Shown piece by piece: positions 1 to 11,438 of a stretch of DNA of 60,000 nucleotides (the first letter of the stretch is position 1; each line of letters opens with the position of its first letter). Under the pieces are notes generated by a model that did not search any database, was not told the origin of the DNA, and saw only the letters and a list, made by a program, of their open reading frames with translations. Position numbers and translations under genes: made by a program. Source of the DNA: Tubulanus polymorphus (Eukaryota > Nemertea > Palaeonemertea > Tubulaniformes > Tubulanidae); assembly GCF_964204645.1 (NCBI RefSeq), contig NC_134031.1:622001-682000 (forward strand), given 5' to 3'.

Positions 1-87
1 ACTTCTGTCTGTCTGTCTGTCTGTCTTCATCGCGAGGGTTACAGTCAGCCACCACAAGTACATAGACTAGAGCAGGTGGGGCGAATG

Positions 88-136
88 GTGGGTAGGTGGG
101 TAGGTGGGGAGGGAGGGAGGGAGGGAGGGAGGGGGT
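88..136 (+). repeat. G-rich GGGA/GGTG run
   Basis: About 50 bases made of GGTGGGTA units followed by repeated GGGA, ending in a run of five G. At least eight runs of three or more G occur on one strand, which meets the usual pattern for a G-quadruplex. No function is shown by the sequence. Confidence 0.8.
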
Positions 137-711
137 GCAATTGTTGTTGTTTGTGCAATCACTCGAACAAACTGGTGTCCGGTCATTACTCGTACCGTGC
201 GCAAACTCATTTTGACACTGACAATCTATCACGTGTTACCCGCACACATTTACTCTTCCGTCTCCCTAAACCTAATAACAGGCCAGCTCTGATAGCAGAG
301 TTTCTCTGTAATGTAATTACAGTTCGATCGCCCCATCATCAACCGCGATGTCTGACATCAACATCGTTACTAGTTAACACTGATCTACAGGATGCCGGAC
401 ATCCAATCATCAACCAAACACAGCGCGCTGGTGACACAAACTGCTGCGGTCCATCGTCAATCGGGGGAAAAAATTTCGCCATATTGTCCGCGGCGAAATT
501 GACAGGATTATCGACAGCGACCGAGATGTGAGTGGCTGCAGTAACTAGAAAAAGTCATAAAGCAACTTTTCCTAATTTACGCGCGTGTGATCTGTGCTGC
601 TTATCACAACATAACCGACCATCAAATACACACGATATTCGTATTACAACCTGTCTGTCACGTGGCCGCTGAGATTGAAGTGAATGTCACCTGGCTGACT
701 ATAGCTGCTAG

Positions 712-869
712 CTGAGCCAACTTCGGCAATCAGAATTAGTCGAATATAGTCAAACTAAGTGAAACCAAAAATGTCAGTTTAGTCGGAACTATATCCCGGG
801 ATTTAAGCGCATTCGGTTATTAGTTCCGACCACTAGTCGACTAGATACGAAAACCGAATTTGGCCCTGG
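712..869 (+). mobile_element. Short inverted-repeat element (MITE-like), family B, copy 1
   Basis: A 158 bp unit whose ends are imperfect inverted repeats: it opens with gagccaacttcggc and closes with ccgaatttggccc. A second copy lies in opposite orientation at 35050-35203 and shares the internal CTAGTCGACTAGATACGAAA segment and the GTCGGAACTA / AGTTCCGAC stretches. It has no coding capacity. The TIR structure and dispersal suggest a non-autonomous DNA transposon; no transposase source is in the window. Confidence 0.6.
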
Positions 870-1075
870 CAATCAAGCGCATCACGACATCGGTCGAATA
901 AAGGTGTAATCATGACCAGTAAGAGCGGTTGGGGGTTTGAGGTCCTATCCAAAGAACATAAGACGCGACGGTGATTTAGTTGTCATTTAGAGTAGGGGTG
1001 ATTAGTTAGTAGGAAGACAGTTTTACGACTCCTATAGAAACAGAAGTTGCACAAGCTCGTATGATTAAAGCATCT

Positions 1076-1204
1076 GGGGCCAGTTGCTCAAAGGTTGGTT
1101 AAAGATAACCAGTGGATAAATACGCCAGTAACAATCAAGTTTTAATCGTCACTATGTCAACTATCCACTGGTTATCTCTAACCAACTTTTGAGCAACTGG
1201 CCCC
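1076..1204 (+). mobile_element. Short inverted-repeat element (MITE-like), family A, copy 1
   Basis: The left arm 1076-1118 and right arm 1162-1204 are near-perfect reverse complements over about 43 bases (ggggccagttgctcaaaggt at the left end). They are separated by a 43 bp spacer, so the whole could fold as one hairpin. Related copies occur at about 6243-6365 and 52125-52225. Non-coding. Confidence 0.75.
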
Positions 1205-1268
1205 TGGTTACTAGAAATGCGACCACAGTGGGCATCATGCATCATCTATTAGTGTTTCTAATACTGAC

Positions 1269-1428
1269 CTGTTTTCTGGCCTCCTGTACAGCGACGCTAT
1301 GTTCCTTCGCTGCCGTGCTGATAACACCCCTCTGACTGTAAACACTGCCCGCTAGTGACGTAGATTTACCGCTATCCTGGAAGGTCGAGGCCAACCTTTG
1401 ACGCGACTCGGCGTCGCTACTCTGACTG
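1269..1428 (-). CDS. Peptide GPCR exon 4 (intracellular loop 3)
   Basis: This 160 nt exon has a polypyrimidine acceptor (TTCTGTGTTTTAG) and a GTCAGT donor. It enters in phase 2, completing an AG|C serine codon with the previous exon, and leaves in phase 0. It encodes 53 hydrophilic residues rich in Ser, Gln and Arg that end in EARKQ, the kind of basic stretch that normally leads into TM6 of peptide GPCRs. It contains many Ser/Thr positions that could be phosphorylated. That it is loop 3 is inferred from its order after the TM5 exon and its composition. The TM6-TM7 exon is not in the window. Confidence 0.75.
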
Positions 1429-2161
1429 CTAAAACACAGAAATACCGATATTCGTGACATCCTTAATTTCCCATCCTAACTGTCGTATAATTTAGAAAAA
1501 AAATAGTTTATGATAAGTGAAGAAACCTGAGAAAATTTGCAGTTTATGTAAAGTAGACTCGACTCGAGTCAGATCCTATCAACTCGTAGATAACTGTTCA
1601 GTTTGGATGTGTTTTTAAACAATTTTATCAAGTCGGACACATTTTTACAGTTCCATAAAAGACTTAAGCGGATTTATTATGATTTATTTGAAGATTAATT
1701 TTCATCAAAATCATTTTCAAATAAATCTGGAGAAGGGTAAAAGCATTTTATCCTGATACCTTAGTGTAACAAATTATCTTCAATATCGTGCGTCTTTAAA
1801 ACGTGCCCTTAAACAAATTCTCCCAAGACTGTTTCAAATTTAAAGATTTCAAAATTTCGCTCGAATTAAATTCGAATGAATCGTGTTTTGTTCCCTGATG
1901 CAGGAAATTCCATCGATGAACAAACGGCGAAAATATTTTTCAATCTTTCATTTCTCAAAATAAAGAAGATAGAATCGAGACAGGAGGATTGGTTGCGCAA
2001 TTTAATTGCGCAATGTCGTCTGAATTTCCACCGGAGGGATTTTGAAACCGGCAATTTTTATCCCCCGCCGCCGACGATCTAACTAACCCTAGAACAAATC
2101 TAGCGAAACCTTTGAAAACTTGTTGATGAAACGCGATATAAATATAGGCGATAGTTTTTAC

Positions 2162-2379
2162 CTTTGATGACGAGTCATCAGCGCGAGTTGTCTAGTACTA
2201 ACCCACAACACGTAGACGACCACCGAATAACAGAAAGCCATGATGAAAGAAGGAACGATAAACATGATGCACAGTTGATACCAGGCATACGCGATACGAC
2301 CTTCATCGTGTACGTTATCGACACACATTAAAACAATCACTCGTGTGTCGTTTTTAAACCATTTTGTCAAATCATAACC
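2162..2379 (-). CDS. Peptide GPCR exon 3 (ECL2 and TM5)
   Basis: A 218 nt exon with acceptor TTTGACAG and donor AAAG|GTAAAA, entering in phase 0 and leaving in phase 2. It encodes 72 complete codons. These include extracellular loop 2 with an N-glycosylation sequon (NDT) and a cysteine (VLMCVDN) that should pair with the TM3 cysteine. TM5 follows (YQLCIMFIVPSFIMAFCY, with the family's Pro and Tyr), then the start of loop 3 (LWVSTRQLALMTRHQ). The reading frame opens with GYDLTKWFKN directly after the splice site. Confidence 0.88.
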
Positions 2380-3330
2380 CTGTCAAATAAACACGAAATA
2401 ATATACAGACATTTCTAGTTAGAAATTCCAATATTTGATAAGAAGATTCATTTCTACAGTTGTGAGTTTGAATTATAAACTCTCCGTTGAAATTAGTTCA
2501 TTTTCGATCGGGTTCAATCAGGCACCGGATCCTGATATCGAATTCAAACTTGTTAGGTTTTTGATATTGATTTTTAACGGTCTCTAATGATTTCGACGGA
2601 AATTTCATGTCCAGCTAAATTTTGATACATTTTGTTATTATATTTGCATATATTGGGTTTTCATTGACCACCACTCATTGTGGTTTCTCTACTATTTCGG
2701 TGGATTGCCCTGGGGTGGATTGGGGTGGAATTCAGGGTGGATAGATCATTATTCCACGAAGCCGCTTCTGGAGAATCCAATAAAGACTAATAGCCCGTTA
2801 ACCGGTGAACTTCCGGTGACCGAGGCGCGGTCTATGCGTGATTGCGTTAATCTGTATGGTGGCGCGGGAGGAGATGACGGTGGCGCGGAAGGACATGTTG
2901 CCACCGTGCTCAGAATCAGTCAAACAATCACAGAGATTAATCACCCGTTTGTGACGAGAGTCAATGGCTCCGACTACATCTTAACAGTGATGAATAAGAA
3001 ATCTGTTGAATTGGATATCAAACAGTATCTAGTTATAGATATATCACAAGGACGACTTGAGAGTTGTGTGAGAGAGAGAGAGAGTAGGTCAAACAGACGG
3101 TTTGTTTGAGAGGAGGGGCAAGGAGAAGGTTAGAAAGAGACTATCATCAACTCTGCGAGCTTCACTTGTACTGAATTTCCTATGAATTTTTTTCATGGAT
3201 ATAGATATAATGACAAATCGTTTTATAACAATTAGAACAATTCCAACTAAACCGTTTTGAGCCTAAACTATTCCATGAAACCGGACCTAGATGTCTATGT
3301 GACCCTTGATTTAAGGAGATCCCCCTATGG

Positions 3331-4180
3331 GCAATCTACCTATACCTGTATTGGTATAGCCCCCCCCCTCCACGGGATGAGTAAATCTACATACCTGTAT
3401 TGGTATAGCCCCCCCCCCTCCACGGGATGAGTAAATCTACCTACCTGTATTGGTATAGCCCCCCCTCTCCACGGGATGAGTAAATCTACCTACCTGTATT
3501 GGTATACCCCCCCTCCACGGGATGAGTAAATCTACCTACCTGTATTGGTATAGCCCCACCCCCTCCACGGGATGAGTAAATCTACCTACCTGTATTGGTA
3601 TAGCCCCCCCCCTCCACGGGATGAGTAAATCTACCTACCTGTATTGGTATAGCCCCCCCTCTCCACGGGATGAGTAAATCTACCTACCTGTATTGGTATA
3701 CCCCCCCTCTCCACGGGATGAGTAAATCTACCTATACCTGTATTGGTATAGCCCCCCCTCTCCACGGGATGAGTAAATCTACCTACCTGTATTGGTATAC
3801 CCCCCCTCCACGGGATGAGTAAATCTACCTACCTGTATTGGTATAGCCCCACCCCCTCCACGGGATGAGTAAATATACCTACCTGTATTGGTATACCCCC
3901 CCCTCCACGGGATGAGTAAATCTACCTACCTGTATTGGTATAGCCCCCCTCCACGGGATGAGTAAATCTACCTACCTGTATTGGTATAGCCCCACCCCCT
4001 CCACGGGATGAGTAAATATACCTACCTGTATTGGTATAGCCCCCCTCCACGGGATGAGTAAATCTACCTACCTGTATTGGTATAGCCCCCCCTCCACGGG
4101 ATGAATAAATCTACCTACCTGTATTGGTATACCCCCCTCTCCACGGGATGAGTAAATCTACCTACCTGTATTGGTATAGC
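3331..4180 (-). repeat. 47-48 bp minisatellite copied from the receptor's exon 2 / intron 2 junction
   Basis: About 18 units of roughly 48 bp. On the minus strand each contains TATACCAATACAG followed by GTAGGTAG (GTATAGGTAG in a few), then ATTTACTCATCCCGTGGAG and a G run. The unit nearest the gene is the end of receptor exon 2 itself: its last 15 exonic bases and its 5' splice site (4166|4165) match the repeat unit. So the array lies in intron 2 and carries about 17 further copies of the donor context. Units differ mainly in C-run length and TAGCC versus TACCC. Confidence 0.95.
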
Positions 4181-4289
4181 TGGTGATGAAAGGAGGAATG
4201 AAAAAAACCAGACGATCACAATAATGATGATCGTGTGACCGAATGTAAACCACGATCTGGCGCGCATCGGGTGAACTATTACTATATAT
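4166..4289 (-). CDS. Peptide GPCR exon 2 (ICL2 and TM4)
   Basis: A 124 nt exon with acceptor TATTGTAG and donor AATACAG|GTAGGT. It enters in phase 2, completing the Arg codon of the ER|Y motif, and leaves in phase 0. It encodes 41 residues: YIVIVHPMRARSW, the typical start of intracellular loop 2 (ERY-x5-P), then TM4 with its conserved tryptophan (IVIVWFFSFLLSSPAIPIQ). The last 15 coding bases are also the start of the minisatellite unit that fills the next 0.85 kb of intron. Confidence 0.92.
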
Positions 4290-4531
4290 CTACAATATAA
4301 AAACAACACCATATTCAAATAGAGTGAAGAAAGTAGACGATTCAGATTTAAAAATCACCAAAGACAGGATTTTACATTCTATCAGGTTTTATAAATCGCA
4401 TCGGACCTGGATCTCAGTTAAACTCAGTTAACCTGGCTATACGTATAATTTCAGGGACTTTCCTTCGGTAATCTAATTCCATGTAAGGTATCGTATCATT
4501 ATTTTCGGTTTAGTATATATTTACCGGCACC

Positions 4532-4712
4532 GGCAACTGATACTGATACTGGTACTGGTACTGGTACTGGTACTGGTACTGGTACTGGTACTGGTACTGG
4601 TACTGGTACTGGTATTGGTACCGGTACCGGTACCGGTACCGGTACTGGTACTGGTACTGGTACTGGTACTGGTACTGGTACTGATACTGGTTCTGGTACT
4701 GATTTAAAGACA
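4532..4712. repeat. GGTACT hexanucleotide microsatellite
   Basis: About 29 tandem copies of GGTACT, with a central block of GGTACC variants, inside receptor intron 1. Open frames across it (Pro-Val or Gln-Tyr repeats) are artefacts of the repeat. Each unit is close to palindromic (GGTACC is fully so), so the single strand can fold on itself. Confidence 0.95.
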
Positions 4713-6242
4713 CCTGTTCGCATCATTAGAGGCACACCCCGATGAAGTGAGCGCCGATATACGATTTCCTCCCCGGGAAATTGCGATCAACTTATCGATT
4801 TTCAATTCAGTGAATGCAGCAGCTCTGTCTACGTGGTTTTGTTTTTTTTTAAATACTTTTGAAAGCCATTAACGTCGACTGAATAACGGCTGTAAACTTA
4901 TAAATAAATCTTTAACGAGCTACTTTTACAAGTCGTCAGGGAGCAGGAAATTAGCTTGTAATTGATATCGTATATGTAATCGCGAGCGGCCATTTCGTTT
5001 AAATATTCACACGGCGACGAAAAAAACATTATTGTGTCGAATAACTGCATAGAACGACAGAGGCTTCAACAGTGGCGCTGCAAGTGTTGCAAATCATGCT
5101 ACTCTTGACAACAAAACCATAAAATCATGGCCATAAAATACGCTACGCACACCGATAGAAGGATTAAAGTCTTTTCGCCACCGGACTCGATTCGCTTTTA
5201 GCAGTGATACTTAGAAAACGATTTCTAGAGTCCTGGCTATATCACTGAGCACAGCACGACCTGCGTGCGCAACCTCTCGACGTATAAAATTGACATCCGG
5301 TTCGCTTAAGAGTTATCGGATGAGAATATTAAGGACGTCGGGATATTATACCTGAGACCTGACTGTTCCCTGAGAGGTTTAGTAACAGAGTTCAAAACAG
5401 GGTCGAGTGCCAAACACGTGACATCAGGTACCAACAGATAGTATGAAAACAGTAGAAATGATAATAGAACAAAAAGTAGAAACTGTGTTTAATGAAATAC
5501 AAGAATTGTGAGAAAATAAGTTATCATAGAGTTTGATTTTATAGTCGAAAATCTAAGATATAGTTGCATGATTGGTGGTCGAATCATAGACGTTTCTTCC
5601 ATGGTCAAACTAACAGCATTTTCTGTTTAGTTTTAGTTGGAAATTGTAACGATCTTGACGTATGGGGGGATTGGAAATTTCGATTGCGGTTCGTGTAACA
5701 AGCTTCCAAACGGCCTGAAACACGGCAATCCACTGATTGGAGTTATTGTTCTATTTATATTATTATCCAATTTTTTACGGAAAAAGACAATTCAATGCTG
5801 GATCTATAGAAAAGCTGCAGTTCACTGAATTTGCGGCAGTTGTTATTTTACTTGCCGCTATAATTGATCCAACCTACGTCAACAAGCAAAATACATGTAA
5901 TGTTTGACACAGCGATCATCAGCGAAGCGGTCAGTCTCATAAGACATATCAATACCATGCTTCTCCGAGCGAGTAAGGCCGGTAACGAATGACATTTACG
6001 TCTATTTGATCAATATTCCGGGGTTTGTTTTTTACTAAGACACAGCCCAACGTCTGTTTGTTCGGTTACGGAAAAAGCAAAACAATCTACATAATAATTT
6101 CGGGAATTTTCAGGTTCTGTAGCAGCAGCCCCGGGGGTCAGATACTCAAAAAGGTCTGTTTAGATTTAACCATCTAAGAGTCGTTGCTCAAAATATTGTA
6201 GAGATATCCAGAGGATGTCTGTGGTAATTATAAGTAGCTACA

Positions 6243-6365
6243 ATTGCTCACAAAAGTTGGTTAAAGATAACCGGCCGGATAAAAACCATATGACAATGAT
6301 CTGTCAATTGTCACTATGTCAATTATCCACTGGTTTACTCTAACCTTTCAGAAACTGCAGCCCCT
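6243..6365 (+). mobile_element. Family A inverted-repeat element, copy 2
   Basis: A diverged relative of 1076-1204. It begins TTGCTCACAAAAGTTGGTTA, continues with AAGATAACC, has the central GTCACTATGTCAATTATCCACTGG, and ends in CTAACCTTTCAGAAACTGCA and GCCCCTG. The inverted arms are still visible but less perfect. Confidence 0.55.
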
Positions 6366-7115
6366 GATAAATACCATGGACATTCACTTGTTAACTCTAA
6401 CAGTCTTGTGAGCGACCCCAGCAGCCTTTGAAAATACCTGGCTACAGGCATATGAACCCTGAATCAAAGGTAGCAGCATTATCCAAAGAACTACCAACTA
6501 TTTATTATTTGGGAGATCTATTGGTAAAATTGTCAAAATCCCCTTTCGCTCATTGATTCAATGATCAAGTTTTCATCGCCATCACGAGTACTATCCATCA
6601 GTCAATCTCTTAACATCGCTAGAGAATCTCATCGTGCAGCAAAAAAAAACATAAAAAGAGAAAATAGTTTTGAGTGGGAGTTTAGTTGAACAATCGGAGC
6701 ACGTGTTTATTCCAGTCACGTGAGTGATTGTATTTTTAATGTAGAATAGTTGGAGTGTGTGATCAGTTTGTGGTTTGTTAGATCTCAGGTAAAGAATAAG
6801 TAATTTCCGGGTCTTGTCGCCGTTCGTCACTGTGCAGCTCGGATTGCGCTGTAGGTCCGCCGCGCGCCACGCCAACTGAAATGCATTCTCAATTTGTAGG
6901 TTTCACTTGATAATAGTCAAAGTTTAACTACATTTTAGGGCAGAATTTCATCACAGCGGATTCAGAAGTAATTGATATTTTCTACGGATTCGTTAAATTT
7001 TCCATTCAGTTTTGAGCCATTGAGCTGCGAGTAGAACTCTTAGCTTCACTATTTATCGTGATATTATAGCTAGATTTAGGCACTGGATCCAATTCAAAGT
7101 AGGTTAAAATTAATG

Positions 7116-7307
7116 ATACCTTGTTTCTCCGAATCGACCAGGTTGTTTTGTAAACCGCAATAAAATTTGTAATCAGTTCATTTCTATCATTGCCGGGTCT
7201 GTTATTGTTAGCTTGATCACGATTTAAAAGAAACGTAATGTACAGGGTAGATAGGCAGCCGGTTGGGTCAACTTATAAGCTCAGTCGATATGAGAGAAAC
7301 AAGGTAT
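7116..7307 (+). mobile_element. Short inverted-repeat element (MITE-like), family C, copy 1
   Basis: A 192 bp unit bounded by the inverted repeats ATACCTTGTTTCTC and GAGAAACAAGGTAT. A second copy lies in opposite orientation at 37296-37475 and shares the internal GCCGGGTCTGT, TTGATCA and TACAGGGTA segments. TA at both ends could be a TA target-site duplication, as in Tc1/mariner-type elements. No coding capacity. Confidence 0.7.
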
Positions 7308-8175
7308 CAACTATTTTAGCCTTAAATTTTCACTTAATTTGAAACCAGTTCCACAATTGGTCGTATTTTGAATTATGCCAATTCTCGACTCGTAGTTTTT
7401 ATGAATAGCTTAAGAAATGTTATAAAGATTTAGAATTCTCTCGCATGCGACGCAGTAGAAAGCCAATTCCGGCGTGGTTACCTTTTACCCGCGAGACAAA
7501 ATGACTTTTCAAGTTTCACGAATTCAAATTTCTGTTCGACACGCAACAGAATCAAATATTGCAACACTTAACCCCTTCCCCACCCCTAGCTCCCCTAACC
7601 CCCCCCCCCCCCGGATGACAGGCGCACACAGTCGGGTTTGAATTGCATTTCAATATGCCTAGACTGTCAACGTTCACTTGAAACAAATGATCCCAGTCGC
7701 AGACGATAGAGTCCAATTAGTGTTCAAACTATTCTGATAACCTTGAATTAAGCTCGAAACAAGTATATGTAAAACAAGCATGTTATATCCTCAGCGAGAA
7801 TGTGGTGCAATCAGAAACACAATTCAGGAGCCCTTCCACCTGATGATGGCTGTTAGTCAACAGCCGGAATTTCTAGTCTAACAAATTTCCAAAATCATTT
7901 CTCATAAATTTTCAGCATTTCGTAATTTTAAATGAATATGAATTATAAACTTTTCAACTGTAGTTCAATTTCTGATTTGTCCTGTTAATCGTATAAAAAC
8001 GACTGACGCTTTGTACGAGGGAGAATTGATGACAATCTGAAGGCGGCGTATTCAGTCATTCACTGAACAGAACGTGGTTGCGCAACTATGGAAATCTTAA
8101 CTAGCGATAAATTGAGGCAATAACTGCTGATTACGCCTGCAAGTGTGAAATGCGTTTTGTCTTTTGTTAATTAGT

Positions 8176-9150
8176 CGCTGTAAGACACAGGGAGACGGCG
8201 AGGAGAGAGGAGCGAGGGAGAGGAAGAGCAAGGGGAGAGGGAGACAGTGAGAGGAACGAGATGAGAGATGGAGAGGGGTGAGAAGAGGGAGAGAAGACAG
8301 TGAGGGGAGAGGGGAGAGGGATAGAGAGAGAGAGAGAGGGGGAGAGGTAGGCAGTGAGAGGAGATGGGTAGAGAGAGGTGAGAAGAGGGGGGAGAGGTAG
8401 GCAGTGAGAGGAGATGGGTAGAGAGAGGTGAGAAGAGGGGGGAGGTAGGCAGTGAGAGGAGATGGGTAGAGAGAGGTGAGAAGAGGGGGAGAGAGGTAGG
8501 CAGTGAGAGGAGATGGGTAGAGAGAGGTGAGAAGAGAGGGGAGAGGTAGGCAGTGAGAGGAGATGGGTAGAGAGAGGTGAGAAGAGAGGGGAGAGGTAGG
8601 CAGTGAGAGGAGATGGGTAGAGAGAGGTGAGAAGAGGGGGGAGAGGTAGGCAGTGAGAGATGGGTAGAGAGAGGTGAGAAGAGGGGGAGAGGTAGGCAGT
8701 GAGAGGAGATGGGTAGAGAGAGAGGTGAGAAGAGGGGGGAGAGGTAGGCAGTGAGAGGAGATGGGTAGAGAGAGAGGTGAGAAGAGGAGGGAGAGGTAGG
8801 CAGTGAGAGGAGAGAGAGAGGTGAGAAGAGGAGGGAGAGGTAGGCAGTGAGAGGAGAGAGAGAGGTGAGAAGAGGAGGGAGAGGTAGGCAGTGAGAGGAG
8901 ATGGGTAGAGAGAGAGGTGAGAAGAGGAGGGAGAGGTAGGCAGTGAGAGGAGATGGGTAGAGAGAGAGGTGAGAAGAGGAGGGAGAGGTAGGCAGTGAGA
9001 GGAGAGAGAGAGGTGAGAAGAGGAGGGAGAGGTAGGCAGTGAGAGATGGGTAGAGAGAGAGGTGAGAAGAGGAGGGAGAGGTAGGCAGTGAGAGGAGAGA
9101 GAGAGGTGAGAAGAGGAGGGAGAGAGGTAGGCAGTGAGAGGAGATGGGTT
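8176..9150. repeat. Polypurine minisatellite, unit about 45-50 bp
   Basis: Nearly 1 kb of imperfect units such as GAGAGGTAGGCAGTGAGAGG followed by AGATGGGTAGAGAGAGGTGAGAAGAGGGG, about 18-20 copies. The plus strand is overwhelmingly A and G. The long open frames on the minus strand (Ser/Leu/Pro-rich) are repeat artefacts. Such tracts can form intramolecular triplex DNA. Lies within receptor intron 1. Confidence 0.95.
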
Positions 9151-11354
9151 GATGCAGATAAAGCGCTTGCGATCTGTGGAATTACGATTTGTCTCATCAA
9201 GCTGCGCGCTGCCCTCTCCCCCACTGTCCAACTAAACCTAACATTACGTTATTGTCACATTGCCAGTCTGTCTGCATACTAATGAAATCAATAGATAAAT
9301 CACCATGGTCAGTGCAGATGTCATGGTCAGGCGGGTAATAACGTAAGAACGATGTCTAATAGGCACGACCGAAATGTTGAGTGTCTCTTCAACTTTTTCA
9401 TCTGTACCCTGATGAGCAAGCGCTCAGGGATGTTTTGAATATTAAGACTGCTTGTTATTAGTGACAACAGCCTCAACGTCGCAGCCCCAACCTGAGCCTG
9501 CTATGGCTAACATTTCTGGTGCGCAGATCTATTGTTCGGGAATCCAAAGATTAACCCGGAAGTCATCTGTGATTGGCCGAACTGTAGCGCCAATCACGGA
9601 CCGAGTTACAGAAAACAGCGCCTCTCGCTATAGAGGGCGCTAGCTGACGGTTTGGTTTTCCTCGGGTGAATATTGTTATGCCCCGGTGCGATGCCTGACA
9701 TGATCCCCATCATGTTGTTCAGTTTCTGAATACGTATTTCAATCCTCTGAATTCTAATTCATATTAAAACAGACGCTGATCTGAGATTAAATATCAAGCA
9801 GATAATTCATTTGATTCGATCTTGTTGTCATTAATTCAAGGAGATAAATGACTGCAGTTTTTCAGGCGAATTCCCATAAAAGATGTTGTTTATAATGAAA
9901 TAAAATTGCAGGAATGCATGTTACTGATCTAAACGCGGCGCTGATAAACTACTTCTATTGAATTTATGATGGCATATAACAAATGATTCGTTGCATGGAG
10001 AGGGAGGGAGAGGGAGAGAGAGAGAGAGCTGGGAGGGGAGTTGTTATTCATATAGCTGGAAAAAGTAGAGGCCATTAATGTGATTTTTTTTCTATAAAGC
10101 TCCCAGGAGTCAGACAGCAGATGAGATAATTTGAAAAGAGGATTTATGATCGATAAATGAATAGAATTAATACTAAGAGCCGTTTTGCTCGATACCTGGG
10201 AAAAATCATTGTGAAGCTCCTGACTATGGGTTCGAGCCCCCAAAATGGGCGATTGGTTTAAAGATGAACAACTATGAACCGATCGATGCTAACATGACGT
10301 AACAGAGCGTCATGTTGGCCGTCACGCGCGAGCGGATAACCGAAGTAATAAGTCACGCAGTTGACGCCATTATGACGTACAAATAGTAATATACCTGTTA
10401 CTGGAAAATAGAAATACACGGAGTAGACACTAATATTGATATTTCAATTCAAACACTTTACTCCGATCTTCAAATAAGTTGAAATCCTTTTCGAAAACAT
10501 CAATAAAAAATTATCATTAATTGGTAGAAAGTTTTCATCGAACGAAATATAAATGAATCTGAAATTTGACGCGTTTTATTATTGGTTTTTGATGTTACTC
10601 GCGCGACGAGGAGGACAGGAGGATACGAAGGAGTGGTTTCACCTACAGGGTAAACTGCTAATGAACATATCGCGACCTGTCGTCGTTTTAAATTGCTACA
10701 AATCGAAAACTTATCGAAATTTCTAGAAAGATTAAACTTTTAAAATTGCATCGGATGACGATTCGAATTCGACAAAATGACCGCCAGTCTTTATTCTAAA
10801 CTACTCACGCAAAGAGAAGCTTCAAAACATGCGATCTGTTTCATGCGCAGCGAAATATTTCATTCTGTTTCTTATCGTAACTTTCTCATTTTCTTCAATA
10901 ACAAATATAGTTTACATTCGGATATTCGTACAATAAGAAATAACACAGATGATACGGAAGATAAAAACTATGATACCCTGAAACATCTTGTAAAAACATC
11001 AAGTATTTGTAGAATTGAATAGGATAGCTTATATATCTACTTGTTGGAAAATGGATCATTTCATGAGTTCATTCTCGAATAGCCAATCACTTCAATCATA
11101 AATAGCTCTCTGAGGTCCATGAAATACTTAATCGTCTTTTTAACATCTAAAAAAACTTAGCTCGGAATTCTAGTAGAAGGTGCGCTGTACGCGGATATTA
11201 TGGCTATTAGTTGAGTGTCACAAGTGTCACAAGTTATAAGAAATCGGTCTCAGGTCGCAGAAGATGACCTTAAACGTAGCAGCGGTCGTGAGGTGCTTGG
11301 ACGCCACACATTAATCCAATCAACAACGATAATTAATCATCTTTCATTGGGGTA
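9151..11354. other. Receptor intron 1, middle part: no exon seen
   Basis: Non-coding sequence with a short GA-rich run (about 9996-10030). Around 10205-10260 a GGGTTCGAGCCCCC stretch looks like an isolated tRNA B-box, possibly a SINE remnant. The 81-codon plus frame at 10777-11022 has no recognisable domain, and no splice context makes it convincing. Confidence 0.5.
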
Positions 11355-11356
11355 GT

Positions 11357-11424
<68 letters not shown>

Positions 11425-11438
11425 CAGCAGCAGCAGCA
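11355..11438. repeat. CAG trinucleotide repeat
   Basis: About 27 triplets of CAG/AGC with a few CAA and GTA interruptions, in non-coding sequence within receptor intron 1. Confidence 0.95.

Larger units (their letters stand above)
1..1268. other. Non-coding flank downstream of the receptor's loop-3 exon
   Basis: No exon is recognisable on either strand. On the minus strand this is the intron that follows the last visible receptor exon; I looked for the missing TM6/TM7 exon (NPxxY-type sequence) and found none, so it should lie left of position 1. The stretch holds a short GTCT microsatellite (about 5-24), a G-rich run (about 88-136) and two small inverted-repeat elements listed separately (712-869 and 1076-1204). 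The plus-strand open frame at 76-531 is low complexity at its start and resembles nothing I know. Confidence 0.6.
4713..8170. other. Receptor intron 1, distal part: no exon seen
   Basis: AT-rich non-coding DNA inside the 12.6 kb first intron of the receptor gene. It holds a family A hairpin element (about 6243-6365), a family C element (7116-7307), a poly-C run at about 7599-7612, and otherwise nothing recognised. The short open frames at 5637-5828 and 6591-6875 show no family features. Confidence 0.6.

Noticed and set aside
2678-3109. 143-codon plus-strand frame inside receptor intron 2
   Set aside because: Begins in low-complexity TGGGGTGGA sequence, has no recognisable domain, and lies antisense to a well-supported gene.
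4499-4735. Pro-Val and Gln-Tyr repeat frames
   Set aside because: Artefact of the GGTACT hexanucleotide repeat in receptor intron 1.
8097-9231. Long minus-strand open frames (over 350 codons, Ser/Leu/Pro-rich)
   Set aside because: They lie entirely within a polypurine minisatellite; several frames are open for the same reason and the protein is just the repeat translated.
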